Positions 1-8,440 of a stretch of 64,000 nucleotides of DNA are shown here, piece after piece (position 1 is the stretch's first letter; each line of letters starts with the position of its first letter). Under the pieces are notes generated by a model. That model was not told the origin of the DNA, made no database searches, and saw only the letters and a list, made by a program, of their open reading frames with translations. Both the position numbers and the translations under genes were made by a program. Source of the DNA: an uncultured Ellagibacter sp. (GTDB lineage Bacteria; Actinomycetota; Coriobacteriia; Coriobacteriales; Eggerthellaceae); NCBI GenBank assembly GCA_934663775.1, contig CAKUKU010000002.1, positions 131,525 to 195,524 of the forward strand. Reading direction: 5' to 3'.

Positions 1-2
1 TC

Positions 3-1103
3 ACGGGCGACGGCGCGCGCGAGGCGGGGGTCGCTCCCGTGTTCGCCCAGGCCATCCGCGCGCTCGCAAGCGTTCGCGGCGGGCGAGAGGCGGTTGGGCG
101 CGTGCGCGAGGTCGTGGCGCCGCTCGGCTGCCAGGACGGGCTCGACGATTTGGAGCGCACGCTTGCGCTGCTCGACGAGAAGGGGCTTGGAAGCCGCATC
201 TTCGTCGACTTCTCGGTCATGAGCTCGTTCGACTACTACACAGGCATCGTGTTCGTCGCCTATGCGCCCGCGCTCGGCGCGCCGCTCGGATCGGGTGGGC
301 GCTACGACAACACCATCGGCGCCTACGGCGAGAGCCGCCCCGCCGCGGGATTCGCGTTCTACTTAGACCAAGCGCTCGCCGCGGCAGCCGCCGACGCGAA
401 GGGCGACCGCCCGCTTCGCATCGCGGTGCCCAAAGGCTCGCTCAATCCCGACTCCATCGCGTGCCTTGCGGCGTGCGGCCTTGACACGACGGGGCTTGCC
501 GAACCGGGCCGCCAGCTCATCATTCGCAACCCCGGCGTGGAGTACATCATCGTGCGCCCCTCGGACGCCCCCGTGTTCGTGGAACTCGGCGCGGCGGACT
601 GCGGCATCTGCGGCGAGGACTCGCTGCTTGAGGCTGCGACGGGCACCGTCGAGCTCGCCGACCTCGCGTTCGGCGCCTGCCGCTTCATCGTGGCCGAGCC
701 CGAAGGCGCCGCCGAGCGCGTGGCTGCGCGCTACCGCACGTGCGGGTCGATTCGCGTGGCGACGAAATACCCGCGCATCACCGAGGCGTACTACGCCAAG
801 AAGGGCGAGCAGGTCGAAATCGTGAAGCTGCACGGCAACATCGAGCTCGGGCCTTTGACGGGGCTTTCCGAGCGCATCGTCGACATCACGGCGACGGGCC
901 GCACGCTTCGCGAGAACAACCTGGTCATCGTGGACGAAGTGCTCGCCTCGACGGCGCGTTTCTTCGCGAACCCGTGCGCGTTTCGCACCGACCCGCGCGT
1001 GGTGGAGCTTGCCGACAAGCTGCGCCGCGGTGCTGAAGAGGGCCTGTGGGACGCGACGGTGATCGCGGGAAGCGACCAGCCGGGCGCGAAGGCAAACGTA
1101 TAG
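3..1103 (+). CDS. hisZG: HisZ-HisG fusion, ATP phosphoribosyltransferase (5' partial)
   Basis: Catalyses and regulates the first step of histidine synthesis, ATP plus PRPP to phosphoribosyl-ATP. The frame is open to the left edge, so the N-terminus is missing. The first ~125 visible residues are the end of a class II aaRS-like HisZ domain, with the motif 3-like GGRYDNTIGAYG followed by PAAGFAFYLD. After a short Ala/Asp linker, a short-form HisG begins at LRIAVPKGSL and runs about 210 residues, including the PRPP-loop region VDITATGRTLRENNL. No stop or restart separates the two parts, so they form one polypeptide. Short-form HisG normally needs a separate HisZ, so a fusion fixes them at 1:1. 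hisD follows after 53 bp. A GTG at 39 is only an internal candidate start. The assignment is confident; the full length is unknown. Confidence 0.9.
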   Translation, partial: TGDGAREAGVAPVFAQAIRALASVRGGREAVGRVREVVAPLGCQDGLDDLERTLALLDEKGLGSRIFVDFSVMSSFDYYTGIVFVAYAPALGAPLGSGGRYDNTIGAYGESRPAAGFAFYLDQALAAAAADAKGDRPLRIAVPKGSLNPDSIACLAACGLDTTGLAEPGRQLIIRNPGVEYIIVRPSDAPVFVELGAADCGICGEDSLLEAATGTVELADLAFGACRFIVAEPEGAAERVAARYRTCGSIRVATKYPRITEAYYAKKGEQVEIVKLHGNIELGPLTGLSERIVDITATGRTLRENNLVIVDEVLASTARFFANPCAFRTDPRVVELADKLRRGAEEGLWDATVIAGSDQPGAKANV

Positions 1104-1156
1104 AAACCTTACCGATACCGACAAAACGACCTACCATATAAGAAGGGAAGCACATC

Positions 1157-2482
1157 ATGCGTCGAGTTATTTTGAAGGAAGGCGAGCAGTTCAAAAGCTC
1201 GCAGATCAACCGCACGGGCGCGTTCAACGCGGGCGCGATTGCGGCTGCCACCTCGATCATCGAGGAGGTGCGCGAGCGGGGCGACGCGGCCCTGCGCGAC
1301 TTCACGCGCAAGTTCGACGGGGTCGAGGTGGCGGACTTCCGAGTGCCGCAGGAGACGATCGACGAGGCCGCAAGCAGGTGCGATGCGAAGACGGTCGCCG
1401 CGCTCGAGCACGCCGCCGCGCAGATCCGCGAGTTCCATGAGCGCCAGAAGCAGCAGAGCTGGATCGCCACGCGCGAGAACGGCGCCATCGTCGGTGCGAA
1501 GGTGACCCCGCTTGAATCGGTAGGCATCTACGTGCCCGGCGGGCGCGCGCTCTACCCGTCCACCGTGCTCATGAACGCCATTCCCGCCTCCGTCGCAGGC
1601 GTCGAGCGCATCGCCTGCGTGACACCGCCCGCCAAAGACGGCTCGCTCGACTGCGCCATCCTCGCTGCCTGCAAGATCGCCGGCGTGACCGAAATCTACT
1701 CGGTCGGCGGCGCGCAGGCCATCGCCGCGCTCGCTTACGGCACCGAGACCATCGAGCCGGTCGCCAAGATCACGGGCCCCGGCAACGCCTATGTCGCCGC
1801 CGCGAAGAAGATCGTGTCGGGAGATGTGGGAATCGACATGATCGCAGGCCCTTCCGAGGTATGCGTCGTAGCCGATGAGACGGCAGATCCCGCGCTTGTC
1901 GCCATCGACCTTATGGCGCAAGCCGAACACGACCCCTTGGCCGCGTGCTACCTTGTCACCTTCTCCGAGGAATACGCCGACAAGATCGAGGCCGCCATCG
2001 CCCGCCACGTGGAGCACTCCACTCGCGCAGAGATCACCATGGCCTCTCTTAACGACCACGGCCTCATCACCATCTGCGCCGATCGCAAAGCCGCGGTGCA
2101 GGCGGTGAACGTGATCGCGCCCGAGCACCTCGAGCTGCACGTGGAAAACGCCATGGACCTGCTCGGATCCATCAAGAACGCGGGCGCGATCTTCCTGGGC
2201 GAATGGACCCCGGAGGCCGTCGGCGACTACGTGGCCGGCCCCAACCACACGCTTCCCACGGGCGGCACGGCGCGCTATGCGAGCCCGCTTTCGACCGAGG
2301 AATTCGTGAAGAAGTCCTCCATCATCCAATACACCCCCGAAGCGCTCGCGGCCGACGCCGATTCGGTCATGCGGATCGCGCGCCACGAGGGGCTTTGGGC
2401 GCACGCGATGTCCGTCGAGCTCCGCTGCAACGAGCTTGCCGGCAAGCCGACCGAAGTCGATGCAGGTGAGAGCCTTGAATAG
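1157..2482 (+). CDS. hisD: Histidinol dehydrogenase
   Basis: Zinc- and NAD-dependent enzyme that oxidises L-histidinol in two steps to L-histidine, the last reaction of the pathway, in the cytoplasm. The 441 residues match the usual length. Recognisable blocks are YVPGGRALYPS, the glycine-rich TGPGNAYVAAAKK, IAGPSEV, the catalytic-region AQAEHDPLAACYL and the C-terminal GPNHTLPTGGTARY. The ATG is preceded by an AAGGGAAG ribosome site. The 3' end overlaps the start of hisC, which suggests translational coupling inside the his operon. Nothing is unusual in the sequence. Confidence 0.97.
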   Translation: MRRVILKEGEQFKSSQINRTGAFNAGAIAAATSIIEEVRERGDAALRDFTRKFDGVEVADFRVPQETIDEAASRCDAKTVAALEHAAAQIREFHERQKQQSWIATRENGAIVGAKVTPLESVGIYVPGGRALYPSTVLMNAIPASVAGVERIACVTPPAKDGSLDCAILAACKIAGVTEIYSVGGAQAIAALAYGTETIEPVAKITGPGNAYVAAAKKIVSGDVGIDMIAGPSEVCVVADETADPALVAIDLMAQAEHDPLAACYLVTFSEEYADKIEAAIARHVEHSTRAEITMASLNDHGLITICADRKAAVQAVNVIAPEHLELHVENAMDLLGSIKNAGAIFLGEWTPEAVGDYVAGPNHTLPTGGTARYASPLSTEEFVKKSSIIQYTPEALAADADSVMRIARHEGLWAHAMSVELRCNELAGKPTEVDAGESLE

Positions 2483-3539
2483 CGTCCGGCAATCCGCGCC
2501 GCAGCTACAGGGGCTCGTGCCCTACGACCCGAAGTACCTGCCCGCGAAAGCGTATCTTTCGGCGAATGAGAACCCGCGCGACGTCGAGGGCGAAATCAGG
2601 CAGAAGATTATCAGCGCCATTCGCAAGGTGCCTTTGAATCGCTACCCCGACCCTCTGGCCAACGACCTGCGCGACATGATCGCCGAGGCGAACGGGCTCG
2701 ACCGTGACCAGGTGCTTTTGGGCAACGGCGGCGACGAGCTTCTGTTCAACATCGCGCTCGCCTGGGGCGGGCCGGGGCGCAAGTTTCTAAACCTGCCGCC
2801 GACGTTTTCGGTGTACGCGGCAAACGCGCGCCTCACGGGCACCGAGGTCGTCGACGTGGTGCGCCTGCCCGACTACTCCATCGATGAGGAGACGGTGCTC
2901 GCGCGCGTGGCCGAAGGCGACATCGACTACGTCATCGTGGCAAGCCCCAACAATCCCACGGGCAAGCTCGCGAACGAGGAGTTCCTCGTGAAGCTTCTGA
3001 ACGCGACCGACGCGCTCGTCATGGTCGACGAGGCGTACTTCGAGTTCTCGCGCACGACGATGCGCCCCTACCTCGCGACGCACAAAAACCTGCTCATCCT
3101 GCGCACGTTCTCGAAGGCGTTCTCGCTTGCGGGCGCGCGCATGGGCTACATTTTGGGAAATGCCGACGTCATCCGCGAGTTCTTGAAGGTGCGTCAGCCG
3201 TATTCGGTCGACGCCGTCTCGCAGGCCATCGCGCGCGAGGTGTATTCCGAGCGCCAGAAGTTCGAGCACGGCATCATGGCGATCATCGCCGAGCGCGACC
3301 GCATGCTCGAGGAGCTGGCGAAGATCCCGGGCGTGACCGTGTATCCTTCGGATTCTAACTATATCCTCTTCAAGATAGACGGCGCCGACAAGGTGTGGGA
3401 GGCGCTCTACGCGCGCGGCATCCTTGTGCGCGACTTCTCCCATGCGCCGATGCTCGAGAACCGCCTGCGCGTTTCAGTAGGCACTGAAGAGGAAAACGAC
3501 GAGTTCGTCGCCGCGCTGCGCGAAATCGCGACGAAGTAG
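2460..3539 (+). CDS. hisC: Histidinol-phosphate aminotransferase
   Basis: PLP-dependent class I/II aminotransferase that converts imidazole-acetol phosphate and glutamate to histidinol phosphate. Fold landmarks are GNGGDELLFN near the N-terminus, ASPNNPTGKL, VDEAYFEF and the PLP lysine in TFSKAFSLAGARMGY (about Lys219). Length is about 359 residues, normal for HisC. The start is uncertain: ATG 2460, GTG 2466 and TTG 2475 are in frame, and AGGTGAG at 2464-2470 would best serve TTG 2475. All lie inside the 3' end of hisD, so translation is probably coupled. The longer in-frame extension upstream has no better ribosome site. Confidence 0.95.
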   Translation: MQVRALNSVRQSAPQLQGLVPYDPKYLPAKAYLSANENPRDVEGEIRQKIISAIRKVPLNRYPDPLANDLRDMIAEANGLDRDQVLLGNGGDELLFNIALAWGGPGRKFLNLPPTFSVYAANARLTGTEVVDVVRLPDYSIDEETVLARVAEGDIDYVIVASPNNPTGKLANEEFLVKLLNATDALVMVDEAYFEFSRTTMRPYLATHKNLLILRTFSKAFSLAGARMGYILGNADVIREFLKVRQPYSVDAVSQAIAREVYSERQKFEHGIMAIIAERDRMLEELAKIPGVTVYPSDSNYILFKIDGADKVWEALYARGILVRDFSHAPMLENRLRVSVGTEEENDEFVAALREIATK

Positions 3540-3560
3540 AACGACGGGGAAGGAGACCCC

Positions 3561-4154
3561 ATGGGCGAACGAACCGCGCGCATCGCGCGCACGACGAAGG
3601 AAACAGACATCGAGCTTTCGATCGACCTCGACGGCACGGGCGCGACCGACGTCGACACGGGCATCGGCTTTTTCGACCACATGCTCACCGCCTTCGGGCG
3701 ACACGGGCTGTTCGACTTGTCGGTGCGCGCGGAGGGCGACCTGGAGGTCGACGGCCACCACACGGTGGAAGATGTCGGCATCGTCGCAGGTCAGGCCTTC
3801 GCACGTGCACTCGGCGACAAGCGCGGCATCAGGCGCTTCGGCTCAATCGCCCTGCCCATGGACGAGGCCCTCATCCTGGCAGCCGTCGACATCTCGGGCC
3901 GTGGCCAACTCTTCTGGGAAGCCGACGTCCCGCCCGTCATGGTGGGGTTCTTCGACGCGACGCTCGCGAAGGAGTTCTTCATCGCCTTCGCCGCGAACGC
4001 GGGCGTGACGCTGCATATCCGCGAGCTCGCGGGCGAGAACACCCATCACGTGATCGAGGGCATGTTCAAGGCGGTGGCGCGCGCGATGCGCCAGGCGGTC
4101 GAGGGTGACCCGCGCATGGGCGATGCGCTGCCGACGACCAAGGGCGCCCTGTAG
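3561..4154 (+). CDS. hisB: Imidazoleglycerol-phosphate dehydratase
   Basis: Monofunctional dehydratase that forms imidazole-acetol phosphate from IGP using a di-manganese centre. The 197-residue length fits the monofunctional family without the phosphatase domain. The metal-binding signatures are GIGFFDHMLTAFGRH and DGHHTVEDVGI in the first half, and NTHHVIEGMFKA in the second. A GGGGAAGGAG ribosome site sits just upstream of the ATG, and hisH begins within 10 bp of the stop. Ordinary member of the operon. Confidence 0.97.
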   Translation: MGERTARIARTTKETDIELSIDLDGTGATDVDTGIGFFDHMLTAFGRHGLFDLSVRAEGDLEVDGHHTVEDVGIVAGQAFARALGDKRGIRRFGSIALPMDEALILAAVDISGRGQLFWEADVPPVMVGFFDATLAKEFFIAFAANAGVTLHIRELAGENTHHVIEGMFKAVARAMRQAVEGDPRMGDALPTTKGAL

Positions 4155-4163
4155 GAGATGCGA

Positions 4164-5024
4164 ATGATTGCGGTAGTCGATTACCAGAAGGGCAATTTGA
4201 AGTCGGTCGAGCGCGGTCTTATCGCAGCAGGTGGCGAGGCCTTCATCACGGCAGACGCGTCCGAGATAGCCAAGGCGGACGCCATCGTCTTGCCGGGAGT
4301 CGGGGCCTTCGCCGATGCGGCCGCCACAATGCGCGAGCTCGGGCAGATGGAGGTCATTCACGACCGCGTGCGCGCAGGTGTCCCGTTTTTGGGAATCTGC
4401 CTCGGCGAGCACCTGATGTTCGAGCACGGTGTCGAGGGCGCGCCTGAGGGAAACCCCGCGTGCGGACTGGGGCTTTTGCCAGGCACCGTCGTCGCCATGC
4501 CGCGCTGCGATGGGCAGGGGAAAGCGTTCAAGGTTCCGCACGTCGGGTGGAACACGATCGAGGTTCCTACATGCGCAGGGGGTGCTGCACTCCCTCCGTG
4601 CGGCGGAGCCGGGGAAGGCGCCGTGCTCAAACAGTCCTCGCTTCGCTGCGGAACTGCGCGCGGCACCTCCCCCGGCTCCGCCGCACTGCTCGATGGGGGA
4701 CAGGCTGAACCCGAACTTTCATCGCTTCACTCGGAAAATGCGGGCGGTGCCTTCCCCGACCCCACCACGCAACCAGGGAGCGAGCTCGCCTTCGCCTGCC
4801 CGCTCTTCGACGGCATAGCGCCTGGCGAATACTTCTACTTCACGCACTCCTACATCGCGCCGACGGGTTCCCACACCATCGCCGAGACCGCCCACAGCGT
4901 GCGGTTCACGAGCGCTGTCCAATTTGGCGAACGCGCCTTCGGCGTGCAGTTCCATCCCGAGAAAAGCTCCGACGCCGGCGCGCGCGTGCTCGCGAACTTC
5001 GTGGCGATAGCTGCCCGCGGCTAA
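4164..5024 (+). CDS. hisH: HisH, glutaminase subunit of IGP synthase, with a ~75-residue insertion
   Basis: Class I glutamine amidotransferase that feeds ammonia to HisF for IGP and AICAR formation. The nucleophile is Cys79 in GICLGEHLMFEHG, and the His/Glu pair lies in GVQFHPEKS (about His264 and Glu266). Length is about 286 residues against ~200 usual. The excess is a low-complexity segment rich in Gly, Ala, Ser and Pro, encoded by roughly 4570-4797, between WNTIEVP and LFDGIAPGEY. It coincides with a palindromic DNA repeat listed separately and keeps the frame open. ATG 4164 gives the standard MIAVVDY start with TAGGAG in front; ATG 4158 is too close to that site. Catalytic residues are intact, so the protein is probably functional despite the insertion. 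Confidence 0.92.
   Translation: MIAVVDYQKGNLKSVERGLIAAGGEAFITADASEIAKADAIVLPGVGAFADAAATMRELGQMEVIHDRVRAGVPFLGICLGEHLMFEHGVEGAPEGNPACGLGLLPGTVVAMPRCDGQGKAFKVPHVGWNTIEVPTCAGGAALPPCGGAGEGAVLKQSSLRCGTARGTSPGSAALLDGGQAEPELSSLHSENAGGAFPDPTTQPGSELAFACPLFDGIAPGEYFYFTHSYIAPTGSHTIAETAHSVRFTSAVQFGERAFGVQFHPEKSSDAGARVLANFVAIAARG
4598..4686. repeat. Imperfect palindromic repeat inside hisH
   Basis: Arms of 29 bp at 4598-4626 and 4658-4686 are reverse complements at 26 of 29 positions, with a 31-bp spacer. Each arm contains GTGCGGCGGAGCCGGGG or its complement. The repeat lies inside the extra segment of HisH and is read in frame. It resembles mobile palindromic elements that insert in genes without breaking the frame. 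Other genomic copies are not visible in this window. Confidence 0.7.
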
Positions 5025-5057
5025 GCGCCCGCCGTATTGAGAAAGGAACGCAGAGAC

Positions 5058-5795
5058 ATGTACCTTCTCCCTGCAATCGATATCCTGGAAGGCCGTGCCG
5101 TGCGTCTTGCCAAGGGCGACTATTCCCAGGTCACGGTTTACAACGACGATCCGGTCGACCAGGCGCTCCGCTTCGAGGCTCAAGGCGCCACCTGGATTCA
5201 CGTGGTCGACTTGGACGGTGCGCGCACGGGTGTGCCCGAAAACATCGCCATCGTTGAGCGCATCGTACGAGAGACCTCGCTTTCTGTGGAAATCGGCGGC
5301 GGCATCCGCACGCTTAAAACCCTCGAGCGCCTTGCGGACGTGGGCGCGGCGCGCATGGTGCTCGGCACCGCGCTCGTGAACGACCCCGAGCTTGCGCGAG
5401 CAGCTGTCGAGAGCGTCGGCGGCGACAGGCTCACCGCCGGCATCGACGCGAAGGGCGGGGAAGTCGCCGTCTCCGGATGGATCGAGGGCTCGGGCGTGGC
5501 CGCTACCGACCTCGCGCGCGCGATGGGCGCCGCCGGCTTCAAGCACATTGTCTATACCGACATCGCACGCGACGGAATGCAAACGGGCCTCGACGTGCAG
5601 GCATATGTCCAGATGGCGGAGGCGTTCGGGCATCCTGTCATCGCCAGCGGCGGCGTGGCGAGCGTAGCCGACATCGAACGACTCGCGCCCGTCGCCGCAT
5701 CCATCGAGGGCGTCATCACCGGCCGCGCCGTATACGAAGGAACCTTAACGGTTGAGGAAGGCGTCGCGGCCTGCGCGGCGGCTACGAAGGAGTAG
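5058..5795 (+). CDS. hisA: ProFAR isomerase
   Basis: Phosphoribosylformimino-AICAR-phosphate ribotide isomerase, a (beta/alpha)8 barrel acting fourth in histidine synthesis. It begins MYLLPAIDILEGRAVRL, with the catalytic Asp in AIDI, and has the phosphate-binding ends EIGGGIR and ASGGVAS plus the second catalytic Asp in YTDIARDGM. The length of 245 residues is normal. ATG 5058 is chosen over an upstream in-frame TTG because it gives the conserved N-terminus behind an AAAGGA site. hisF follows after 3 bp. Confidence 0.96.
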   Translation: MYLLPAIDILEGRAVRLAKGDYSQVTVYNDDPVDQALRFEAQGATWIHVVDLDGARTGVPENIAIVERIVRETSLSVEIGGGIRTLKTLERLADVGAARMVLGTALVNDPELARAAVESVGGDRLTAGIDAKGGEVAVSGWIEGSGVAATDLARAMGAAGFKHIVYTDIARDGMQTGLDVQAYVQMAEAFGHPVIASGGVASVADIERLAPVAASIEGVITGRAVYEGTLTVEEGVAACAAATKE

Positions 5796-5798
5796 GCC

Positions 5799-6563
5799 AT
5801 GCTAGCCAAGCGAGTCATCCCCTGCATGGACGTGAAGGACGGGCGCGTTGTCAAGGGCGTGAACTTCGTGAACCTGCGCGACGCGGGCGACCCGATTGAG
5901 CTCGCGCAGCGCTACGACGAGCAGCGCGCCGACGAGGTCGTCTTCCTCGACATCACGGCGACGAGCGACGAGCGCGCCACCACCGTCGAGCTCGCGAGCC
6001 ACGCGTCCGAGAACCTGCATCTGCCGTACTGCGTCGGTGGTGGGTTTCGAAGCGTCGCCGACATCCGCAAGATGATCGCGGCGGGTGCCGACAAGGTGTC
6101 GGTGAACTCGGCCGCTGTTGCGAACCCCGAGCTCATCACGCAGGCGGCGACCGCGTTCGGCACGCAGGCGATCCTCTGTGCGATCGACGCGAAGCGGCGG
6201 GCAGACAACCCCAACAAGTGGGAAGTCTATGTCCACGGCGGCCGCAAGGCAACGGGAATCGACGCCGTCGAGTGGGCGCAAGAGGCGGCGCAGCGCGGCG
6301 CGGGCGAGATTTTGCTCACCAGCATGGACCGCGACGGCAGCCGCGACGGGTTCGACTGCGCCCTGACGCGGGCCGTGGCGCGGGCGGTCAACATCCCCAT
6401 CATCGCGAGCGGCGGCGTCGGCAAGATCGAGCACTTCGCCGAGGGCATTTTGGAGGGCGAGGCCGATGCCGTGCTGGCCGCAAGCGTGTTCCACTTCGGC
6501 GAGATGACTGTGCGCCAGGTGAAGGAATATATGCGCGCGCAGGGCATCCCCGTGCGCCTTTAG
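5799..6563 (+). CDS. hisF: IGP synthase cyclase subunit
   Basis: Barrel partner of HisH that closes the imidazole ring and releases AICAR. Key features are [16 protein letters not shown] at the start with the catalytic Asp, the GGGFRS and [10 protein letters not shown] phosphate loops, and [14 protein letters not shown] carrying the second catalytic Asp. The length of 254 residues is standard. AAGGAG precedes the ATG, only 3 bp after hisA. It pairs functionally with the enlarged HisH; the HisH insertion lies away from the catalytic triad segments. Confidence 0.97.
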   Translation: MLAKRVIPCMDVKDGRVVKGVNFVNLRDAGDPIELAQRYDEQRADEVVFLDITATSDERATTVELASHASENLHLPYCVGGGFRSVADIRKMIAAGADKVSVNSAAVANPELITQAATAFGTQAILCAIDAKRRADNPNKWEVYVHGGRKATGIDAVEWAQEAAQRGAGEILLTSMDRDGSRDGFDCALTRAVARAVNIPIIASGGVGKIEHFAEGILEGEADAVLAASVFHFGEMTVRQVKEYMRAQGIPVRL

Positions 6564-6600
6564 GGCGTGCGGACTCCCAATCGAAAGGAACCTTATCGTT

Positions 6601-6930
6601 ATGGGAACGACCGTCGACATCCCCAACCTCACTTACAACGACGCGGGACTCATTCCCTGCATCGTGCAGGACGCAAAGACCCGCGAGGTGCTCATGATGG
6701 CGTGGATGAACGAGGAATCCGTGCGTCTGACGCTCGATGAGCGCACGACCTGGTTTTTCTCCCGCAGTAGGCAAGAACTTTGGCACAAGGGCGCCACCTC
6801 GGGCAATACCCAGGCGCTCGTCGAGCTGCGCTACGATTGCGACGCCGACTGCCTGCTCGCGCAGGTGGAGCCCGCAGGCCCCGCCTGCCACACGGGCAAC
6901 ACCACCTGCTTCTACCGCGTAATGGGGTAG
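6601..6930 (+). CDS. hisI: Phosphoribosyl-AMP cyclohydrolase
   Basis: Zinc enzyme that opens the adenine ring of PR-AMP. At 109 residues it is the single-domain HisI; there is no HisE pyrophosphatase domain and no hisE gene follows in this window. Signatures are [14 protein letters not shown], the [15 protein letters not shown] block, and metal cysteines in YDCDADCLL and [12 protein letters not shown]. The start has AAAGGA 11 bp upstream. It is the last his gene in the run. The PR-ATP pyrophosphatase step must be encoded elsewhere. Confidence 0.96.
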   Translation: MGTTVDIPNLTYNDAGLIPCIVQDAKTREVLMMAWMNEESVRLTLDERTTWFFSRSRQELWHKGATSGNTQALVELRYDCDADCLLAQVEPAGPACHTGNTTCFYRVMG

Positions 6931-7120
6931 AGCCCCGGGGCTCGCTCGCCGTCATCCGTTTCGTTAGCGTCGCCCCTTCTCGCTGCTGTCGCACGCCCGG
7001 GGACTTGCCAGTGTGTGCCCTTCTTGCTGTTTCGCCGCGCGGCGGGCAACCTTCGGTAGAATCGATAGGTCCTATCCGAGCGCGACAAACAGCGCATCGC
7101 GCATGCACGAAAGCTCATAC

Positions 7121-8086
7121 ATGATTATCGAAATCCTGAAAGCCCTGCTCGAGGGCATTGTCGAAGGCATCACCGAATGGCTGCCCATCTCATCGACCGG
7201 ACATATGATCCTCATCGACGAGTTCGTGAAACTGCAGGTATCAGACCAGTTTCTCGCCCTGTTCCTCGTGGTCATCCAAATCGGCGCGATCCTCGCCGTC
7301 ATCATCATGTACTTCCACAAGCTCAACCCCTTCAGCTTCAAGAAGACGCCGGCACAGCGCAAAAGCACCTGGCGGCTGTGGGGCATGGTCGTCATCGGGT
7401 GCATTCCGGCGGCGGTGTTCGGCTTCGCGCTCGACGATTGGGTGAACGAGCATTTTTACAACAAAGTCTGCGTCGCCGCGATGCTCATCCTGTACGGCGT
7501 CATCTTCATCGCGCTCGAGCGCCGCAACCATCGCCGCTTCCAGGAGGCCCGCGCAGGGCTTGCGCTCTCCGGCCCTCGCCCGCGCGGCAAGCATGCGCGC
7601 GTTGACACCCAGGCGCACGCAACGCGCGAGCAGCTCGACGCCCGCGCGGAGGAGCAGCTGTTCAAGATCACCGACGTCGACGACATCGACTGGAAGACCG
7701 CGCTCAAGATCGGCCTCTTCCAGGTGCTCGCCATCATCCCGGGAACAAGCCGCTCGGGCGCCACGATTATCGGCGGCATGCTCGCCGGCTGCTCGCGCAC
7801 CGCGGCGGCCGAGTTCACATTTTTCCTGGCCATCCCCGTGATGCTTGGCTGGGGCGCGGTGAAGGCTGCGAAGTTCGTTCTCGCAGGCGTCGCCATGACC
7901 ACGACCGAGATCGCCGTGCTCGCCACAGGCGTCGTGTCCGCGTTCGTCATGTCGATTATCTCGATCAAGTTCCTCATGGGCTACATCAAGAAGAACGACT
8001 TCACCGCCTTCGGCATCTACCGCATCATCGTGGGCGTGCTCGTCCTTGCTTACTTCGCCTTCGAGACCATGGGCATGCTTCCGTAG
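7121..8086 (+). CDS. uppP: Undecaprenyl-diphosphatase (UppP/BacA)
   Basis: Integral membrane enzyme that dephosphorylates undecaprenyl diphosphate to recycle the cell-wall lipid carrier. The family motifs are visible: EGIVEGITEWLPISSTGH near the N-terminus and PGTSRSGATIIGG in the second half. At about 321 residues it is longer than the usual ~270. The extra part is a charged loop of about 45 residues (roughly 7530-7680, rich in Arg, Ala and Glu) between membrane segments. ATG 7121 gives the conserved start; ATG 7103 is an alternative in the same frame. It follows hisI after 190 bp with no obvious operon link. Confidence 0.93.
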   Translation: MIIEILKALLEGIVEGITEWLPISSTGHMILIDEFVKLQVSDQFLALFLVVIQIGAILAVIIMYFHKLNPFSFKKTPAQRKSTWRLWGMVVIGCIPAAVFGFALDDWVNEHFYNKVCVAAMLILYGVIFIALERRNHRRFQEARAGLALSGPRPRGKHARVDTQAHATREQLDARAEEQLFKITDVDDIDWKTALKIGLFQVLAIIPGTSRSGATIIGGMLAGCSRTAAAEFTFFLAIPVMLGWGAVKAAKFVLAGVAMTTTEIAVLATGVVSAFVMSIISIKFLMGYIKKNDFTAFGIYRIIVGVLVLAYFAFETMGMLP

Positions 8087-8095
8087 GCGCCCGGC

Positions 8096-8422
8096 GTGCA
8101 ATCCCAGCCGAACATTCCTCGAGTCGCTTATACGCCCAAGCTTGCGGCGTACATGCGCAAGAAGGGCTGGCGCCATATCGCCATCGAACACGCAAGCGCA
8201 TGCGGCTGCTGCGTCGATCTGTCGGAGGTGGCCACGCGCTTCGTCGATGACACGGCGGCGGACAAGTTGCGCGCGAAGGGCTGCGTCGAACTTCACGGCG
8301 AGCTGGGAAGCGTCCTCGTGGCGCGCGGGATGGAATACGACGACGAGGTGGAACTAGGGCTTCGCAGCTTCTTCGGCGCGAAGGACATCACCGTGCGCGG
8401 CATCAGGTCGTGGAGCTTGTAG
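8096..8422 (+). CDS. Uncharacterised 108-residue protein with CGCC motif
   Basis: Short protein beginning at GTG 8096, 10 bp after uppP, so the two may be cotranscribed. It has no membrane segment or signal peptide. The only notable feature is ASACGCCVDL near residue 36, three cysteines that could bind a metal or Fe-S cluster, followed by alternating charged and hydrophobic stretches. Codon use matches the neighbours. I do not recognise a family. The upstream gene and intact 327-bp frame argue that it is real. Confidence 0.6.
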   Translation: MQSQPNIPRVAYTPKLAAYMRKKGWRHIAIEHASACGCCVDLSEVATRFVDDTAADKLRAKGCVELHGELGSVLVARGMEYDDEVELGLRSFFGAKDITVRGIRSWSL

Positions 8423-8440
8423 GACACCCTTAGTTGGCGC

